From Halobaculum saliterrae (GTDB lineage: Archaea > Halobacteriota > Halobacteria > Halobacteriales > Haloferacaceae): a DNA stretch of 64,000 nucleotides. The notes below the pieces were generated by a model, which saw nothing but the letters and a program-made list of their open reading frames with translations, was not told the DNA's origin and made no database searches. How positions within the stretch are numbered: position 1 is the first letter of the stretch; each line of letters opens with the position of its first letter. Shown here in pieces: positions 18,418-27,018 of the stretch. The position numbers and the translations under genes were made by a program. The stretch lies in assembly GCF_009831625.1 (NCBI RefSeq), contig NZ_WUUS01000001.1, positions 496,301-560,300 of the forward strand. Reading direction: 5' to 3'.

Positions 18418-20373
18418 TCAGACCGCGGAAGCGCGTAGCGCCGCAGCGTCGGACTCGTCATCGGTCCCGTCAGCGTCGTCCCCGCCGGTCGTCTCGAACT
18501 CCCGCTCCAACTCGGCCTCGTCGTCGCCGGCGGTCACCTCGACCGTCAGCTCGGTCGCGTTGGCGTCGACCGCGAACGTGACCGTCCCGTTCACGTCAGT
18601 GCTGTACGTCTCGGTGGTCTCGTCGCCGTCGACCTCCTGCGTGACCTCGACCGTGGCGTTCTCGACGGTCGAACCGTTGCGCGTCACCTCGACGGTCGCG
18701 TTCTCGCCCGCGGTGACGTTCCCCGCGAACGAGGCGCTCAGATCGGCCGACTCGGACACCTCCTCGCTCTCCTCGGAGTCATCCTCCTCGGTCTCGAACT
18801 CGCGTTCGAGTTCCGCCTCGCCGTCGCCCGCGGTCGCCTCGACGCTCAGTTCGCTTGCGTTGGCGTCGACCGCGAACGTGACCGTTCCGTTCGCGTCGGT
18901 GGTGAGCGTCTCGGTGGTCTCCTCGCCGTCGACCTCCTGCGTGACCTCGACCGTGGCGTCCTCGACGGCCGAGCCGTTTCGCGTCACCTCGACGGTCGCG
19001 TTCTCGCCGGCCGTGACGTTCCCCACGAACGAGGCGTTCAGCTCGGCGGACGCCTCGTCGGAATCGTCGTCCGAGTCCGTCTCGTCGACGTCCTCGATGG
19101 GCACCTCGTCACTCGTACCGGACTCGCTCACGACCGGCTTGAGGATGTACTTCCCCGAGTTGCCGGCCTTGAACACCGACATGTCGTAGACGAAGTCGAC
19201 CTCCTCGCCGTTGCCGACGGTGAACTCCTTGTTGAGCTGGAGCTTGCTCGACGGCAGCTTCACGTTCGCGGAGTCGCCGTTCTCAAGCGTCGCGTCGACC
19301 TCGTCGACGTAGACGAACACCTTCGTGTACGTGCCGTTGTCGACGCCGAAGGTGCCGAGCCTCGTGGCGTTCGTGCCCGGCAGCGTCGTCAGGTCGATCG
19401 TCCGGTCGTCGACGTCCTTCTCGACCCACCCGCCCGACTCGCCGCCGCGCTGGAGCCCGACCTTCGTCACGGTGACGTTGAGGTGGGCGAAGTCGCCCAT
19501 GGCGTTCTCCTCGTCGCTGAGGTAGAAGTCCATCGAGGACTGCCCCGACGAGTCGTCGCCGGTGTCCTCGCCGCGGTCGGACTCGTCGTCGGACTCGGCC
19601 TCCTCCGTCTCGGTGGCGTCGTCCGACTCGTCCGCGTCGTCAGCGTCCTCGGCCTCCTCGCGCTCGTCGTCCTCGTCGACGTCGCGGATCTCGACCTCGT
19701 CGCTCGTGCCGGACTCGCCGGCGACCGGCTTGAGGATGTAGCCGTTTGGACCGCGCTCGAACACGGTCACGTCGAAGACGAAGTCGACCTCCTCGCCGTT
19801 GCCGACGGTGAACTCCTTGTTCAGTCGGAGCTTGTTCGACGGCAGCTTCACGTCCGCGGAGGAGCCGTCAGTGAGGGTACCCTCGACCGAACTGATCTCG
19901 ACGGACACCTTCGTGTACGTGCCGTTGGGCACCGGAACCGACCCCAGCTTGGAGGCGTTCGCGCCCTGCAGCTCGGTCAGGTCGAGGGTGACGTTGTCGA
20001 CCTCGTAGGTCACCTGCTCGCCCCCGTCATCCGCGTCGTCGGACTCGGGCGTCTCGGTCGGTTCGGTCGTCTCCGTCTCGTTCTCGTCGTCCGCGTCGCT
20101 GTCGTCGGACTCGGCGTCCTCGGTGTCGTCGGCGTCATCCGTGTCGGCCCGAACGAGCGTGACCTCGGTGATCGTGACGTTCAGGTGTTCGAACTGGTCG
20201 ATCGCGTTCTGCTGGTCGCTGATGTAGAAGTTGACGGTCCCCCCGTCGTCCCCGCCGTCGGCGGTGCCGGCGTCGCCCCCGGAGGGCCCGGAGGGAACGC
20301 CGCCGGCGCAGCCGGCGAGGATCAACATCAGGGCCGCGGCGACGGCGGCCCAACCGGTCGTGTGTCGGGTCAT
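18418..20373 (-). CDS. DUF4382 lipoprotein with two DUF4382 and two Ig-like modules
   Basis: 651-residue predicted surface lipoprotein. The signal peptide ends in the lipobox LILAGC (Cys about 22). Two DUF4382 domains (from NFYISDQQNAIDQFEHLNVT and DFYLSDEENAMGDFAHLNVT) each end near SGTSDEV and are joined by Asp/Glu/Ser-rich linkers. Two near-identical modules of about 85 residues follow (FAGNVTAGENATVEVTRNGS / FVGNVTAGENATVEVTRNGS), of the kind seen in carboxypeptidase-regulatory or Ig-like folds. Many N-x-S/T sequons suggest glycosylation. The last about 20 residues are acidic. The start MTRHTTG gives a proper signal peptide; the longer ORF does not. Function is unknown; a structural or adhesive surface role is inferred. 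Confidence 0.88.
   Translation of the reverse strand: MTRHTTGWAAVAAALMLILAGCAGGVPSGPSGGDAGTADGGDDGGTVNFYISDQQNAIDQFEHLNVTITEVTLVRADTDDADDTEDAESDDSDADDENETETTEPTETPESDDADDGGEQVTYEVDNVTLDLTELQGANASKLGSVPVPNGTYTKVSVEISSVEGTLTDGSSADVKLPSNKLRLNKEFTVGNGEEVDFVFDVTVFERGPNGYILKPVAGESGTSDEVEIRDVDEDDEREEAEDADDADESDDATETEEAESDDESDRGEDTGDDSSGQSSMDFYLSDEENAMGDFAHLNVTVTKVGLQRGGESGGWVEKDVDDRTIDLTTLPGTNATRLGTFGVDNGTYTKVFVYVDEVDATLENGDSANVKLPSSKLQLNKEFTVGNGEEVDFVYDMSVFKAGNSGKYILKPVVSESGTSDEVPIEDVDETDSDDDSDEASAELNASFVGNVTAGENATVEVTRNGSAVEDATVEVTQEVDGEETTETLTTDANGTVTFAVDANASELSVEATAGDGEAELEREFETEEDDSEESEEVSESADLSASFAGNVTAGENATVEVTRNGSTVENATVEVTQEVDGDETTETYSTDVNGTVTFAVDANATELTVEVTAGDDEAELEREFETTGGDDADGTDDESDAAALRASAV
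18491..19042 (-). repeat. 300-bp-spaced intragenic duplication
   Basis: Segments 18491-18742 and 18791-19042 are highly similar in the same register. They encode the two C-terminal modules of the DUF4382 lipoprotein. The close DNA identity, including synonymous positions, suggests a recent duplication or ongoing gene conversion. Confidence 0.85.
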
Positions 20374-20400
20374 TGCGATCGGTCGTTGCGCCCCCGGCGG

Positions 20401-20408
20401 CATATACC
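20401..20408 (-). promoter_or_regulatory. TATA-like box for the DUF4382 lipoprotein gene
   Basis: The minus strand reads GGTATATG, 28-35 nt before the ATG at 20373, which fits a leaderless transcript. Confidence 0.55.
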
Positions 20409-20571
20409 GGGACGGTCACAAACCCGAATTCTCCTGGATTCATCCGAATTAATCGCGGGACAGCGCAGGATTCAGTCACGCCCTGTCGGACCGACGGACG
20501 ACGGGTGAACGGTCCCGCCGGGCGCACGCCGCTTCGACAGCGTTTCACCGTCGGCACTACCACTCCCGGGT

Positions 20572-21507
20572 ATGATACGGGTCACCTTCCTCGGGACGAG
20601 CGGCGCGGTACCCACGGTGGCGCGTGCGCCGAGCGCGCTGTACCTGAACCGCGAGGGCGACGAGTTCCTCTTCGACTGCGGGGAGGGAACCCAGCGGCAG
20701 ATGATGCGCTTCGGTACCGGCTTCGGCTTCTCGCACCTGTTCGTCACCCATCTCCACGGCGATCACGTGCTCGGGATCCCGGGGCTGATCCAGAGCCTCA
20801 GTTTCAACGATCGCGAGGCGCCGCTGGCGATCCACGGCCCGCCCGGGTCGAAGCGCCACCTCACGGAGCTGGTCCACGCCGCCGGCCACGACCCGAGCTT
20901 CCCGGTCACCGTCCACGAGGTCCGCCCGGGCGCCGTCGCCCTCGACCGCGAGGAGTACGAGATCCGGACGTTCGAGACGGACCACCGCACCTCCTCGGTC
21001 GGCTACGCGCTCGTCGAGGCCGACCGGAAGGGTCGGTTCGACCGCGAGAAGGCCGAGCGGGAACTGGACATCCCGCCCGGCCCCGCGTACGGCAAACTCC
21101 ACGACGGCCAGCCGGTCGAGTTGGACGACGGTCGCGTCATCGAGCCCGAACAGGTGGTCGGCCCGCCGCGTCCCGGTCGGCGGATCGTCTACACCGGCGA
21201 CACTCGCCCGGTCGACGCGACCGTCGAGGTCGCCGAGGGGGCGGACCTCCTCGTTCACGACGCGACGTTCCTCGACGAGGACGCAGAACGCGCCCGACAG
21301 ACCGCCCACTCGACGGCCGTCGAGGCGGCCCGGATCGCCGACCGTGCGGGCGCGAAGCGACTCGCGCTCACTCACGTTTCCTCGCGATACGCGGGGCGAG
21401 CACGGAACCTGGAGCGAGAGGCGCGAGAGGCCTTCGACGGGGAGGCGTTCCTCCCCGATGACGGCGACGAGATCGAGGTTCCGTACCCCGAGACGGACGA
21501 GGAGTGA
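20572..21507 (+). CDS. rnz: ribonuclease Z (tRNA 3' endonuclease)
   Basis: 311-residue metallo-beta-lactamase nuclease that trims the 3' trailer of tRNA precursors, which is needed because haloarchaeal tRNA genes lack CCA. Motifs in order are FLGTSGAVPT, FDCGEGTQRQM, the zinc motif HLHGDHVLGIPG, YTGDTRP (metal Asp), HDATF and LTHVSSRY with its His ligand. The length is typical of the short RNase Z. The start is the ATG of MIRVTFLGT. It is followed after 43 nt by the DUF460 gene with its own promoter. Confidence 0.97.
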   Translation: MIRVTFLGTSGAVPTVARAPSALYLNREGDEFLFDCGEGTQRQMMRFGTGFGFSHLFVTHLHGDHVLGIPGLIQSLSFNDREAPLAIHGPPGSKRHLTELVHAAGHDPSFPVTVHEVRPGAVALDREEYEIRTFETDHRTSSVGYALVEADRKGRFDREKAERELDIPPGPAYGKLHDGQPVELDDGRVIEPEQVVGPPRPGRRIVYTGDTRPVDATVEVAEGADLLVHDATFLDEDAERARQTAHSTAVEAARIADRAGAKRLALTHVSSRYAGRARNLEREAREAFDGEAFLPDDGDEIEVPYPETDEE

Positions 21508-21520
21508 CCCCGGCGCGGAG

Positions 21521-21528
21521 TTTTTACG
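21521..21528 (+). promoter_or_regulatory. TATA-like box for the DUF460 gene
   Basis: TTTTTACG lies about 26 nt before the GTG at 21551. It supports a leaderless transcript and the choice of GTG as the start. Confidence 0.55.
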
Positions 21529-21550
21529 CGCCAGCCGCCAACACGCGGCC

Positions 21551-23524
21551 GTGAACGCCCGGACGAGCGCGCTCGACTCCCTCGTGTTCGGGGTCGACAT
21601 CCAGAGCGGCGACATCCGGGGCGACGCACCCTCCTACGCGCTCGTCGTCTTCGACGGCGAGTCGATCGAGCGGGACGTCGTCTCCCACCGAAAGCTCCGA
21701 CGACGGATCGAGGCGGACGAGCCCGCCGTCATCGCCACCGACAACGCCTACGAGCTCGCCGCCGACAAGGACGACCTCGTCCGGTTCCTGCGTGCGCTCC
21801 CGCACGGGACCTCGCTCGTGCAGGTCACCGGCGCCGAGCGGCCGGAACCGCTCTCGCGGGTCGCCTCCCGCCACGGCGTCCCCTACGGCAAGAAGCCGAT
21901 GCAGGAGGCGGAGGCGAGCGCCCGCCTCGCGGCCGCGAACGTCGGCTACGAGGTGACCGCCTTCACCGACACGACGACGGTGAAGGTGGCCCGCGGCCGC
22001 TCGACCGGAAAGGGCGGCTGGAGCCAGGACCGATACACGCGCCGTATCCACGGGAACGTGAAGCGGCAGGCCCGCGAGGTGGAGTCCGAGTTGGAGGACG
22101 CCGGCCTCGAGTACGAGGTCGACATCACCGAGAAGTACGGCGGCTACTCGAACGCCGTCTTCTCGGTGGCGGCGCGGCCGCAGGACATCCCCGTGAGCGC
22201 CCATCGATCGGGCGACACCCGCGTCGAGATCGAACGCGAGCGGCGCGACGGCATCGAGTTCGAGCCGCTGGTGAAGCGTCGCGACCGCGTGATCGTCGGC
22301 ATCGACCCGGGGACGACGACCGCCGCCGCCGTCATCGGCCTCGACGGCACGGTGTTCGACGTGCACTCGACGCGGACCGCCGACACCGCCGAGGTGATCG
22401 AGTGGCTCGTCGAGCGCGGCCGCCCCGTCATCGTCGCCGCCGACGTGACGCCGATGCCCGAGACCGTCGAGACGTTCCGTCGGAGCTTCAACGCCGCCGG
22501 GTGGACCCCGGACAGCGACCTCCCGGTCGACGAGAAGCTCCACCGCACCCGCGACGAGTCGTACGACAACGACCACGAGCGCGACGCCCTCGCGGCGGCG
22601 CTGTTCGCGTTCGACAGCCACGAGGACCAGTTCGAGCGCGTCGGCCGGAAGGCGCCCGCCGGGATCGACCGCGCGGAGGTGATCGCCCGCGTCGTCGCCG
22701 ACGAGCAGTCCGTGGAGGGCGCGCTTTCGGACCTGCGCGACGACGACGGCGAGGAGACCGAGGAGTCCGGACCGGAGCCGCGCGAACTCACCGACGAGGA
22801 GAAGCGCATCCGGGATCTGGAGTCGCAGGTCGACCGGCTCCAGTCGCACGTCGACGACCTCAAGGACGAACTCGACGGGAAGGAGGAAGAGATCGAGGAG
22901 TTGGAGGAGGAGCTGTCGGACGCCCGCCGGGAGGAGCGGCTGGAGGCCCGGCGCGACCGCGAGGTCACGCGGATCCGGCGCGAGAACAGTCGGCTGGAGC
23001 GCGAGCGCGACGAGGCCGAGGAGACGGTCGAGGAGCTGGAGGACAAGCTCGCGCGCATGAAGACGCTGTGGAAGCTGGATCACGACGACTTCGCGGACGT
23101 CTCGAAGGGGCGCGATCTGGTCCCCGTGAAGGCGGTCGAGCAGTTCACGAAGCGCGCGATCGAGCGCGCCGACGAACAGTACGGGCTCGCCGCCGGCGAC
23201 GTGGTGTACCTCCGCGACGCCTCCGGCGCCGGGCGCACCACGGCCGAGCGGCTCGCGGAGACGGAGCCGCGGGTGATCCTGCGGAACGGGGGGCTCTCCG
23301 ACGCCGCCGAGCGGGTGCTGTTCGACCACGAGATCCCCGTCGGTCCCGCCGACGACGTGACGATACAGGAGGTCGACGAGCTGGCGGTCGCCCGCGAGAG
23401 CGACGTGGAGGCGGTGATCGACGACTGGGAGGACCGCGCCGCGGCGCGGGAGCGCGAGCAGACCGAGGCGATGGTGGACGAGATCATCTCCGAACATCGG
23501 GCGGGCGAGGGCGAGCGAACGTAG
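21551..23524 (+). CDS. DUF460 protein: RNase H-like (RuvC-like) domains plus coiled coil
   Basis: 657-residue uncharacterised archaeal protein. Residues 10-60 (VFGVDIQSGD ... ALVVFDGESIER ... AVIATDN) and 256-345 (VIVGIDPGTTTAAAVIGLDG ... VIVAADVTP) both look like RNase H-fold segments with acidic residues at the expected strand ends. DNDHERDALAAALFAF supplies a C-terminal Asp of a RuvC-type site. A long coiled coil follows (about 400-515, heavy in Glu/Arg/Leu), then a compact C-terminal domain beginning LWKLDHDDF. The GTG start is supported by the promoter. The 3' end, encoding RAGEGERT, runs into an 80-bp tandem repeat. Nuclease activity is inferred from the fold only. Confidence 0.85.
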   Translation: MNARTSALDSLVFGVDIQSGDIRGDAPSYALVVFDGESIERDVVSHRKLRRRIEADEPAVIATDNAYELAADKDDLVRFLRALPHGTSLVQVTGAERPEPLSRVASRHGVPYGKKPMQEAEASARLAAANVGYEVTAFTDTTTVKVARGRSTGKGGWSQDRYTRRIHGNVKRQAREVESELEDAGLEYEVDITEKYGGYSNAVFSVAARPQDIPVSAHRSGDTRVEIERERRDGIEFEPLVKRRDRVIVGIDPGTTTAAAVIGLDGTVFDVHSTRTADTAEVIEWLVERGRPVIVAADVTPMPETVETFRRSFNAAGWTPDSDLPVDEKLHRTRDESYDNDHERDALAAALFAFDSHEDQFERVGRKAPAGIDRAEVIARVVADEQSVEGALSDLRDDDGEETEESGPEPRELTDEEKRIRDLESQVDRLQSHVDDLKDELDGKEEEIEELEEELSDARREERLEARRDREVTRIRRENSRLERERDEAEETVEELEDKLARMKTLWKLDHDDFADVSKGRDLVPVKAVEQFTKRAIERADEQYGLAAGDVVYLRDASGAGRTTAERLAETEPRVILRNGGLSDAAERVLFDHEIPVGPADDVTIQEVDELAVARESDVEAVIDDWEDRAAAREREQTEAMVDEIISEHRAGEGERT

Positions 23525-23708
23525 TGAGCGAGCCCTCGAAGCGAACGGAGAGCGGAGCGACCCGTGAGCGGGCGAGGCCGAGTGAGTGAGCGGAGCGAAC
23601 GTAGTGAGCGAGCCCTCGAAGCGAACGGGGAGCGGAGCGACCCGTGAGCGGGCGAGGCAGAGTGAGTGAGCGGAGCGAACGTAGTGAGCGAGCCCTCGAA
23701 GCGAGGAG
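23515..23708 (+). repeat. 80-bp tandem repeat, about 2.4 copies
   Basis: Units begin at 23515, 23595 and 23675 (GCGAACGTAGTGAGCGAGCC ...), nearly identical with a period of exactly 80 bp. The first unit contains the stop codon of the DUF460 gene. The sequence is rich in GAGCG/GTGAGCG words. It matches, with changes, the segment inserted into the threonine deaminase gene at 25021-25086. From 23709 to 24007 only the ORB-like motif at 23921 stands out, and no convincing gene was found. Confidence 0.92.
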
Positions 23709-23920
23709 ATCCGTGGGCGGAGTGAGCGAATCGACTACCGATCACCCGCTCTCGAAACGGTCCGTCGCCGGCGACGCGACCGTACCCGACATGTCGACAC
23801 CACTGAACGAGTCCGTCGAGCGTGAGCCGTCCGTAGGTCCGGCGTCAGTCGAGCGTCAGACAACCGAAAACGTCACTCGCGTTCACGGAGTTCATCGAAT
23901 CGACAGACATCGCGGCGATT

Positions 23921-23942
23921 ACCCCTTCGTTTCGACTGGAAC
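23921..23942 (-). promoter_or_regulatory. isolated ORB-like (Orc1-binding) motif
   Basis: The minus strand reads GTTCCAGTCGAAACGAAGGG followed by GT. This fits the archaeal origin recognition box pattern (TTCCA, then GAAAC, then a G-run) very well, and matches the motifs around orc1 at 52.3-56.4 kb. It lies in gene-free DNA between the 80-bp repeats and the 3' end of the threonine deaminase gene. No orc1 gene is near. Confidence 0.6.
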
Positions 23943-24007
23943 GATAGTCAGTACCACGGGACGAGTAAACGTTCGCTCCGGTCGCGTCGCCGGCGAGGGC
24001 CGGTGGC

Positions 24008-25288
24008 TCAGTTGATCCGATCGACCTCGTAGTCGCGGTCGCGGATCGCATCGAGGAGCTGCCCGGCGTGCTCGCGGCCCGACGCCGCGACCTCGAAGAC
24101 GAGATACGCCTCGCCGACGCGCAGGTCCTCGACGGCGCGGTCGTGGCGAACGTGGCGGACGTTGGCGCCGCGATCCGCCAGCACCGTCGAGAGCGTCGAG
24201 AGCTCGCCGGGTTCGTCCTCGATGCGGACGCGCAGACGGAGGAGCTGGTCGCGGTCGGTCATCGCGTGTTCGAGCACGGTGTCGAGCATCGACATGTCGA
24301 TGTTGCCGCCACACAGCAGCGGGACGACCGTCTCGTCGGCCACGTCGATGCGGCCGGACAACAGCCCGGCGACGCTCGCGGCGCCGGCGCCCTCGACCAG
24401 TTGCTTGGCCCGTTGGAGGAGCGTGAGGATGGCGTGGGCGATCTCGTCGTCGCTGACGGTGACGACCTCGTCGACGTGGCGCTCGATCAGGTCGTAGGTG
24501 AGGTCGGCGACGCCGCCGGTGGCGATGCCGTCGGCGATGGTGCGGGTGTGCTCGCGGTCGACGGGCTCGCCCTTGTCGAGGCTGTCGGGCACGGTCGCGG
24601 CGTCCTCGGCCTGTACGCCGACGACGCGGACCTCGGGGGCGACCGACGCGAGCGCGGTGGCGACCCCCCCGATGAGCCCGCCGCCGCCGATGGGGACGAT
24701 CACGGTGTCCAGATCGGGCACCTGTTCCGCGACTTCGAGGCCGAGCGTGCCCTGCCCGGCGACGATGGCGGGGTCGTCGTAGGCGTGGACGAAGACGGAG
24801 CCGGGCTCCTCGGCGAGGTCGCGGGCGTGCGCGACCGCAGCCTGGAACTCCCGGCCGTGGAGGACGACCTCCGCGCCGTAGCCGCGGGTCGCGTCGACCT
24901 TCGCCTGGGGGGCGTCCTCGGGCATCACGACGACGGCGGGGATGCCGGCGTTCGAGGCCGCGAGCGCGACGCCCTGGGCGTGGTTGCCGGCGCTGGCGGC
25001 GACGACGCGCTCCGCGTCGCCGTGCTCACGGCTCGCGTCGCTCGCCGTTCGCTCCGAGGGCTCACTCCGTTCACCCTCGCCCGCCTCAACGATCTCGTGG
25101 AGCTTGTTCGAGGCGCCGCGGGTCTTGAACGAGCCCGTGCGCTGCAGGTGCTCCATCTTGAGGCGCACGTCCGCGCCGCTCATCTCCGAGAGCGAGCGGG
25201 ACCGCTCGACGGGCGTCTCGCGGACGATGTCGGGGTCGAACCGCTCGCGCGCCCGCCTGACGTCGGTGATCGTGACGGAGGAAGTCAT
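24008..25288 (-). CDS. ilvA: threonine ammonia-lyase (threonine deaminase) with ACT domain
   Basis: 426-residue PLP enzyme converting threonine to 2-oxobutyrate and ammonia, the entry to isoleucine synthesis. The PLP lysine is in GSFKTRGASNK, the cofactor loop is ASAGNHAQGVA, and the phosphate-binding glycine loop is PIGGGGLIGG. A C-terminal ACT domain (LRLRVRIEDEPGELSTLST onward) suggests amino-acid feedback control. Between KLHEIVEA and ERVVAASAGN there is an extra segment of about 22 residues (GEGERSEPSERTASDASREH) encoded by a repeat-derived insertion that keeps the frame. The short form (about 400 residues) is otherwise normal. Confidence 0.92.
   Translation of the reverse strand: MTSSVTITDVRRARERFDPDIVRETPVERSRSLSEMSGADVRLKMEHLQRTGSFKTRGASNKLHEIVEAGEGERSEPSERTASDASREHGDAERVVAASAGNHAQGVALAASNAGIPAVVVMPEDAPQAKVDATRGYGAEVVLHGREFQAAVAHARDLAEEPGSVFVHAYDDPAIVAGQGTLGLEVAEQVPDLDTVIVPIGGGGLIGGVATALASVAPEVRVVGVQAEDAATVPDSLDKGEPVDREHTRTIADGIATGGVADLTYDLIERHVDEVVTVSDDEIAHAILTLLQRAKQLVEGAGAASVAGLLSGRIDVADETVVPLLCGGNIDMSMLDTVLEHAMTDRDQLLRLRVRIEDEPGELSTLSTVLADRGANVRHVRHDRAVEDLRVGEAYLVFEVAASGREHAGQLLDAIRDRDYEVDRIN
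25021..25086 (-). repeat. repeat-derived in-frame insertion inside ilvA
   Basis: On the minus strand this segment (GCGAGGGTGAACGGAGTGAG ..., ending GAGCACG) aligns with the 80-bp unit at 23515. Shared blocks are GCGGGCGAGGG, AGTGAG, GCCCTCG-AGCGAACGG, GAGCG and CCGTGAGC. It encodes residues missing from typical threonine deaminases and leaves the frame intact. Confidence 0.7.
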
Positions 25289-25359
25289 TCGTTGCTGGCG
25301 GTGTCGCCGGCGCGGTGCAAAAGTTGCGCGGATCGGAAGCCGATGTGGGGAGAACCGAG

Positions 25360-27015
25360 CTACTCCAGCAGCAGCAGGCTCGGGTTCTCCAGCCGCTCCA
25401 TCACGAAGTTCGTGAACTGCCCCGCCTCGGCGCCGTCGATGACGCGGTGGTCGATCGACAGCGACAGCGGGAGCGTGTGGGCCGCGCGGACCTCGCCGTC
25501 CTCGGCGACCGGTCGCTCGTCGATGGCGCCCAGCCCCATGATCGCCGTCTCCGGGTAGTTGATGATCGGCGTGGCGTACTCGCCGCCGATGGCGCCGAAG
25601 TTGGTGATCGTGAAGGTGCCGCCCTGCATCTCCTCGCGGGAGACCTTGCGCTCGCGAGCGCGCGAGGCGAGGTCGTTCACCTCCGCGGCGAGTTCGACGA
25701 TCGACTTCTCGTCGACGTCCTTCACGACGGGGACCATCAGGCCCGCGTCGGTCGCGACGGCGATGCCGAGGTTGTACTCCTTCTTCAGGAGGATCTCCTC
25801 GTCGTCCTCGCGGAGTTCGGAGTTGAGGTACGGGAACTCCTTCAGCCCGGCCACGAGCGCCTTCATGACGAACGGCATGTAGCTGAGCTTCACGTCACGC
25901 TCGGCGGCGCGCTCCTTCAGGTCCGCGCGCACGTCGACTAGCTCGTCGACGACCGCCGTGTCGTGGTGGGTGACGTGTGGTGCCGTGTACTTCGAGTTCT
26001 CCATCTGCTGGCCGATGGTCCGGCGAACGCCGCGGTACGGCACCGACTCCGGCTCGCGTGAGGCGGACGCGCCGTTGCCCGCCGCGGCGGACCGGGCGGG
26101 CGCGTCCGCTCCGTCGCCGCCGGCCGCGGCTTCCTCGGCCTCGGCGGCCTTCGCTTCCTTCACCGCCTGCGCGTACCCCTCGACCTGCTCGGTCGTCACG
26201 AACGCCTCGCCGTCGCGCGTCTCGTCGGTCGGCACGTCGTCGAGGTCCACGCCGGCGTCCTCGGCGGCCTTGCGGGTCGCGGGAACCGCGAGCGTGCGGT
26301 CGCGCCCTGCGGCTTCGACGGACGAGGGCGCGGAACCGGCGGCGACCTCGGCGGTCGCTCCGTCGGCGTCGTCCCCGCCCTTCCGGGAGACGGCGGACTT
26401 CTTGCCGCCGATGTCGACCTGCTTCGGACCGGACGAGTCGCCGCCGGCGGCACCGGCGTCCTCGGACTCGCCCGTCTCCACGTGTGCGCGCACGTCGCCC
26501 TCGGTGACGCGGCCGCCGGGACCGCTCCCCTCGACGGCGGCGATGTCGACGCCGAGTTCCCGAGCGAGCCGGCGCGCGGACGGCGGCGCGAACACCCGGC
26601 CCGAGGACGGTTCGGGCGCCTCGTCCGTCGCTCCCGCGTCCGAGTCGGTCGTCGCCGGCTCGTCGGCTGTTGGCCCGTCGCTCGCCGCGTCGGCGTCGGT
26701 GTCGGCGGACGCCTCCGGGTCAGTCGCCGCCGGCTCCTCTCCGGCCGGCTCGCCGGATGCGTCGTCGCCCTCCTCGGGCACGTCGTACGTGACGATCACG
26801 TCGCCGACGGGGACCATCTGGCCCTCCTCCGCGTGCAGTTGCTTCACTGTCCCGTTGTACGGGGACGGCACCTCCACGAGCGCCTTGTCCGTCTCGACCT
26901 CGGCGACCGGCTGGTCCTCGGTGACCGTGTCGCCGGGGGCGACGAGCCAGTTGACGAGTTCCCCTTCGGCGACGCCCTCGCCGACGTCGGGGAGTTTGAA
27001 CTCCTTCTCGGCCAT
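25360..27015 (-). CDS. pdhC: 2-oxoacid dehydrogenase E2 (dihydrolipoamide acyltransferase)
   Basis: 551-residue core subunit that accepts the acyl group from E1 and moves it to CoA. The N-terminal lipoyl domain (residues 1-78) has the lipoyl Lys in ETDKALVEV. An Asp/Ala/Thr-rich linker follows, then a peripheral-subunit-binding domain (APPSARRLARELGVDIAAV, GPGGRVTEGDV). A second binding-domain-like unit is present at about 220-270 (AVPATRKAAEDAGVDLDDV ... FVTTEQV). The C-terminal catalytic domain ends with SIDHRVIDGAEAGQF, the HxxxD active site. It is the last gene of the E1 alpha-E1 beta-E2 operon, 3 nt after E1 beta. E3 is not in the window. Substrate could be pyruvate or a branched-chain 2-oxoacid. 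Confidence 0.93.
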   Translation of the reverse strand: MAEKEFKLPDVGEGVAEGELVNWLVAPGDTVTEDQPVAEVETDKALVEVPSPYNGTVKQLHAEEGQMVPVGDVIVTYDVPEEGDDASGEPAGEEPAATDPEASADTDADAASDGPTADEPATTDSDAGATDEAPEPSSGRVFAPPSARRLARELGVDIAAVEGSGPGGRVTEGDVRAHVETGESEDAGAAGGDSSGPKQVDIGGKKSAVSRKGGDDADGATAEVAAGSAPSSVEAAGRDRTLAVPATRKAAEDAGVDLDDVPTDETRDGEAFVTTEQVEGYAQAVKEAKAAEAEEAAAGGDGADAPARSAAAGNGASASREPESVPYRGVRRTIGQQMENSKYTAPHVTHHDTAVVDELVDVRADLKERAAERDVKLSYMPFVMKALVAGLKEFPYLNSELREDDEEILLKKEYNLGIAVATDAGLMVPVVKDVDEKSIVELAAEVNDLASRARERKVSREEMQGGTFTITNFGAIGGEYATPIINYPETAIMGLGAIDERPVAEDGEVRAAHTLPLSLSIDHRVIDGAEAGQFTNFVMERLENPSLLLLE

Positions 27016-27018
27016 GGG

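Noticed and set aside
23791-24015. Small plus-strand gene between the 80-bp repeats and ilvA
   Set aside because: Its reading overlaps the ilvA 3' end and the ORB-like motif, shows no family pattern, and has no promoter or ribosome site.
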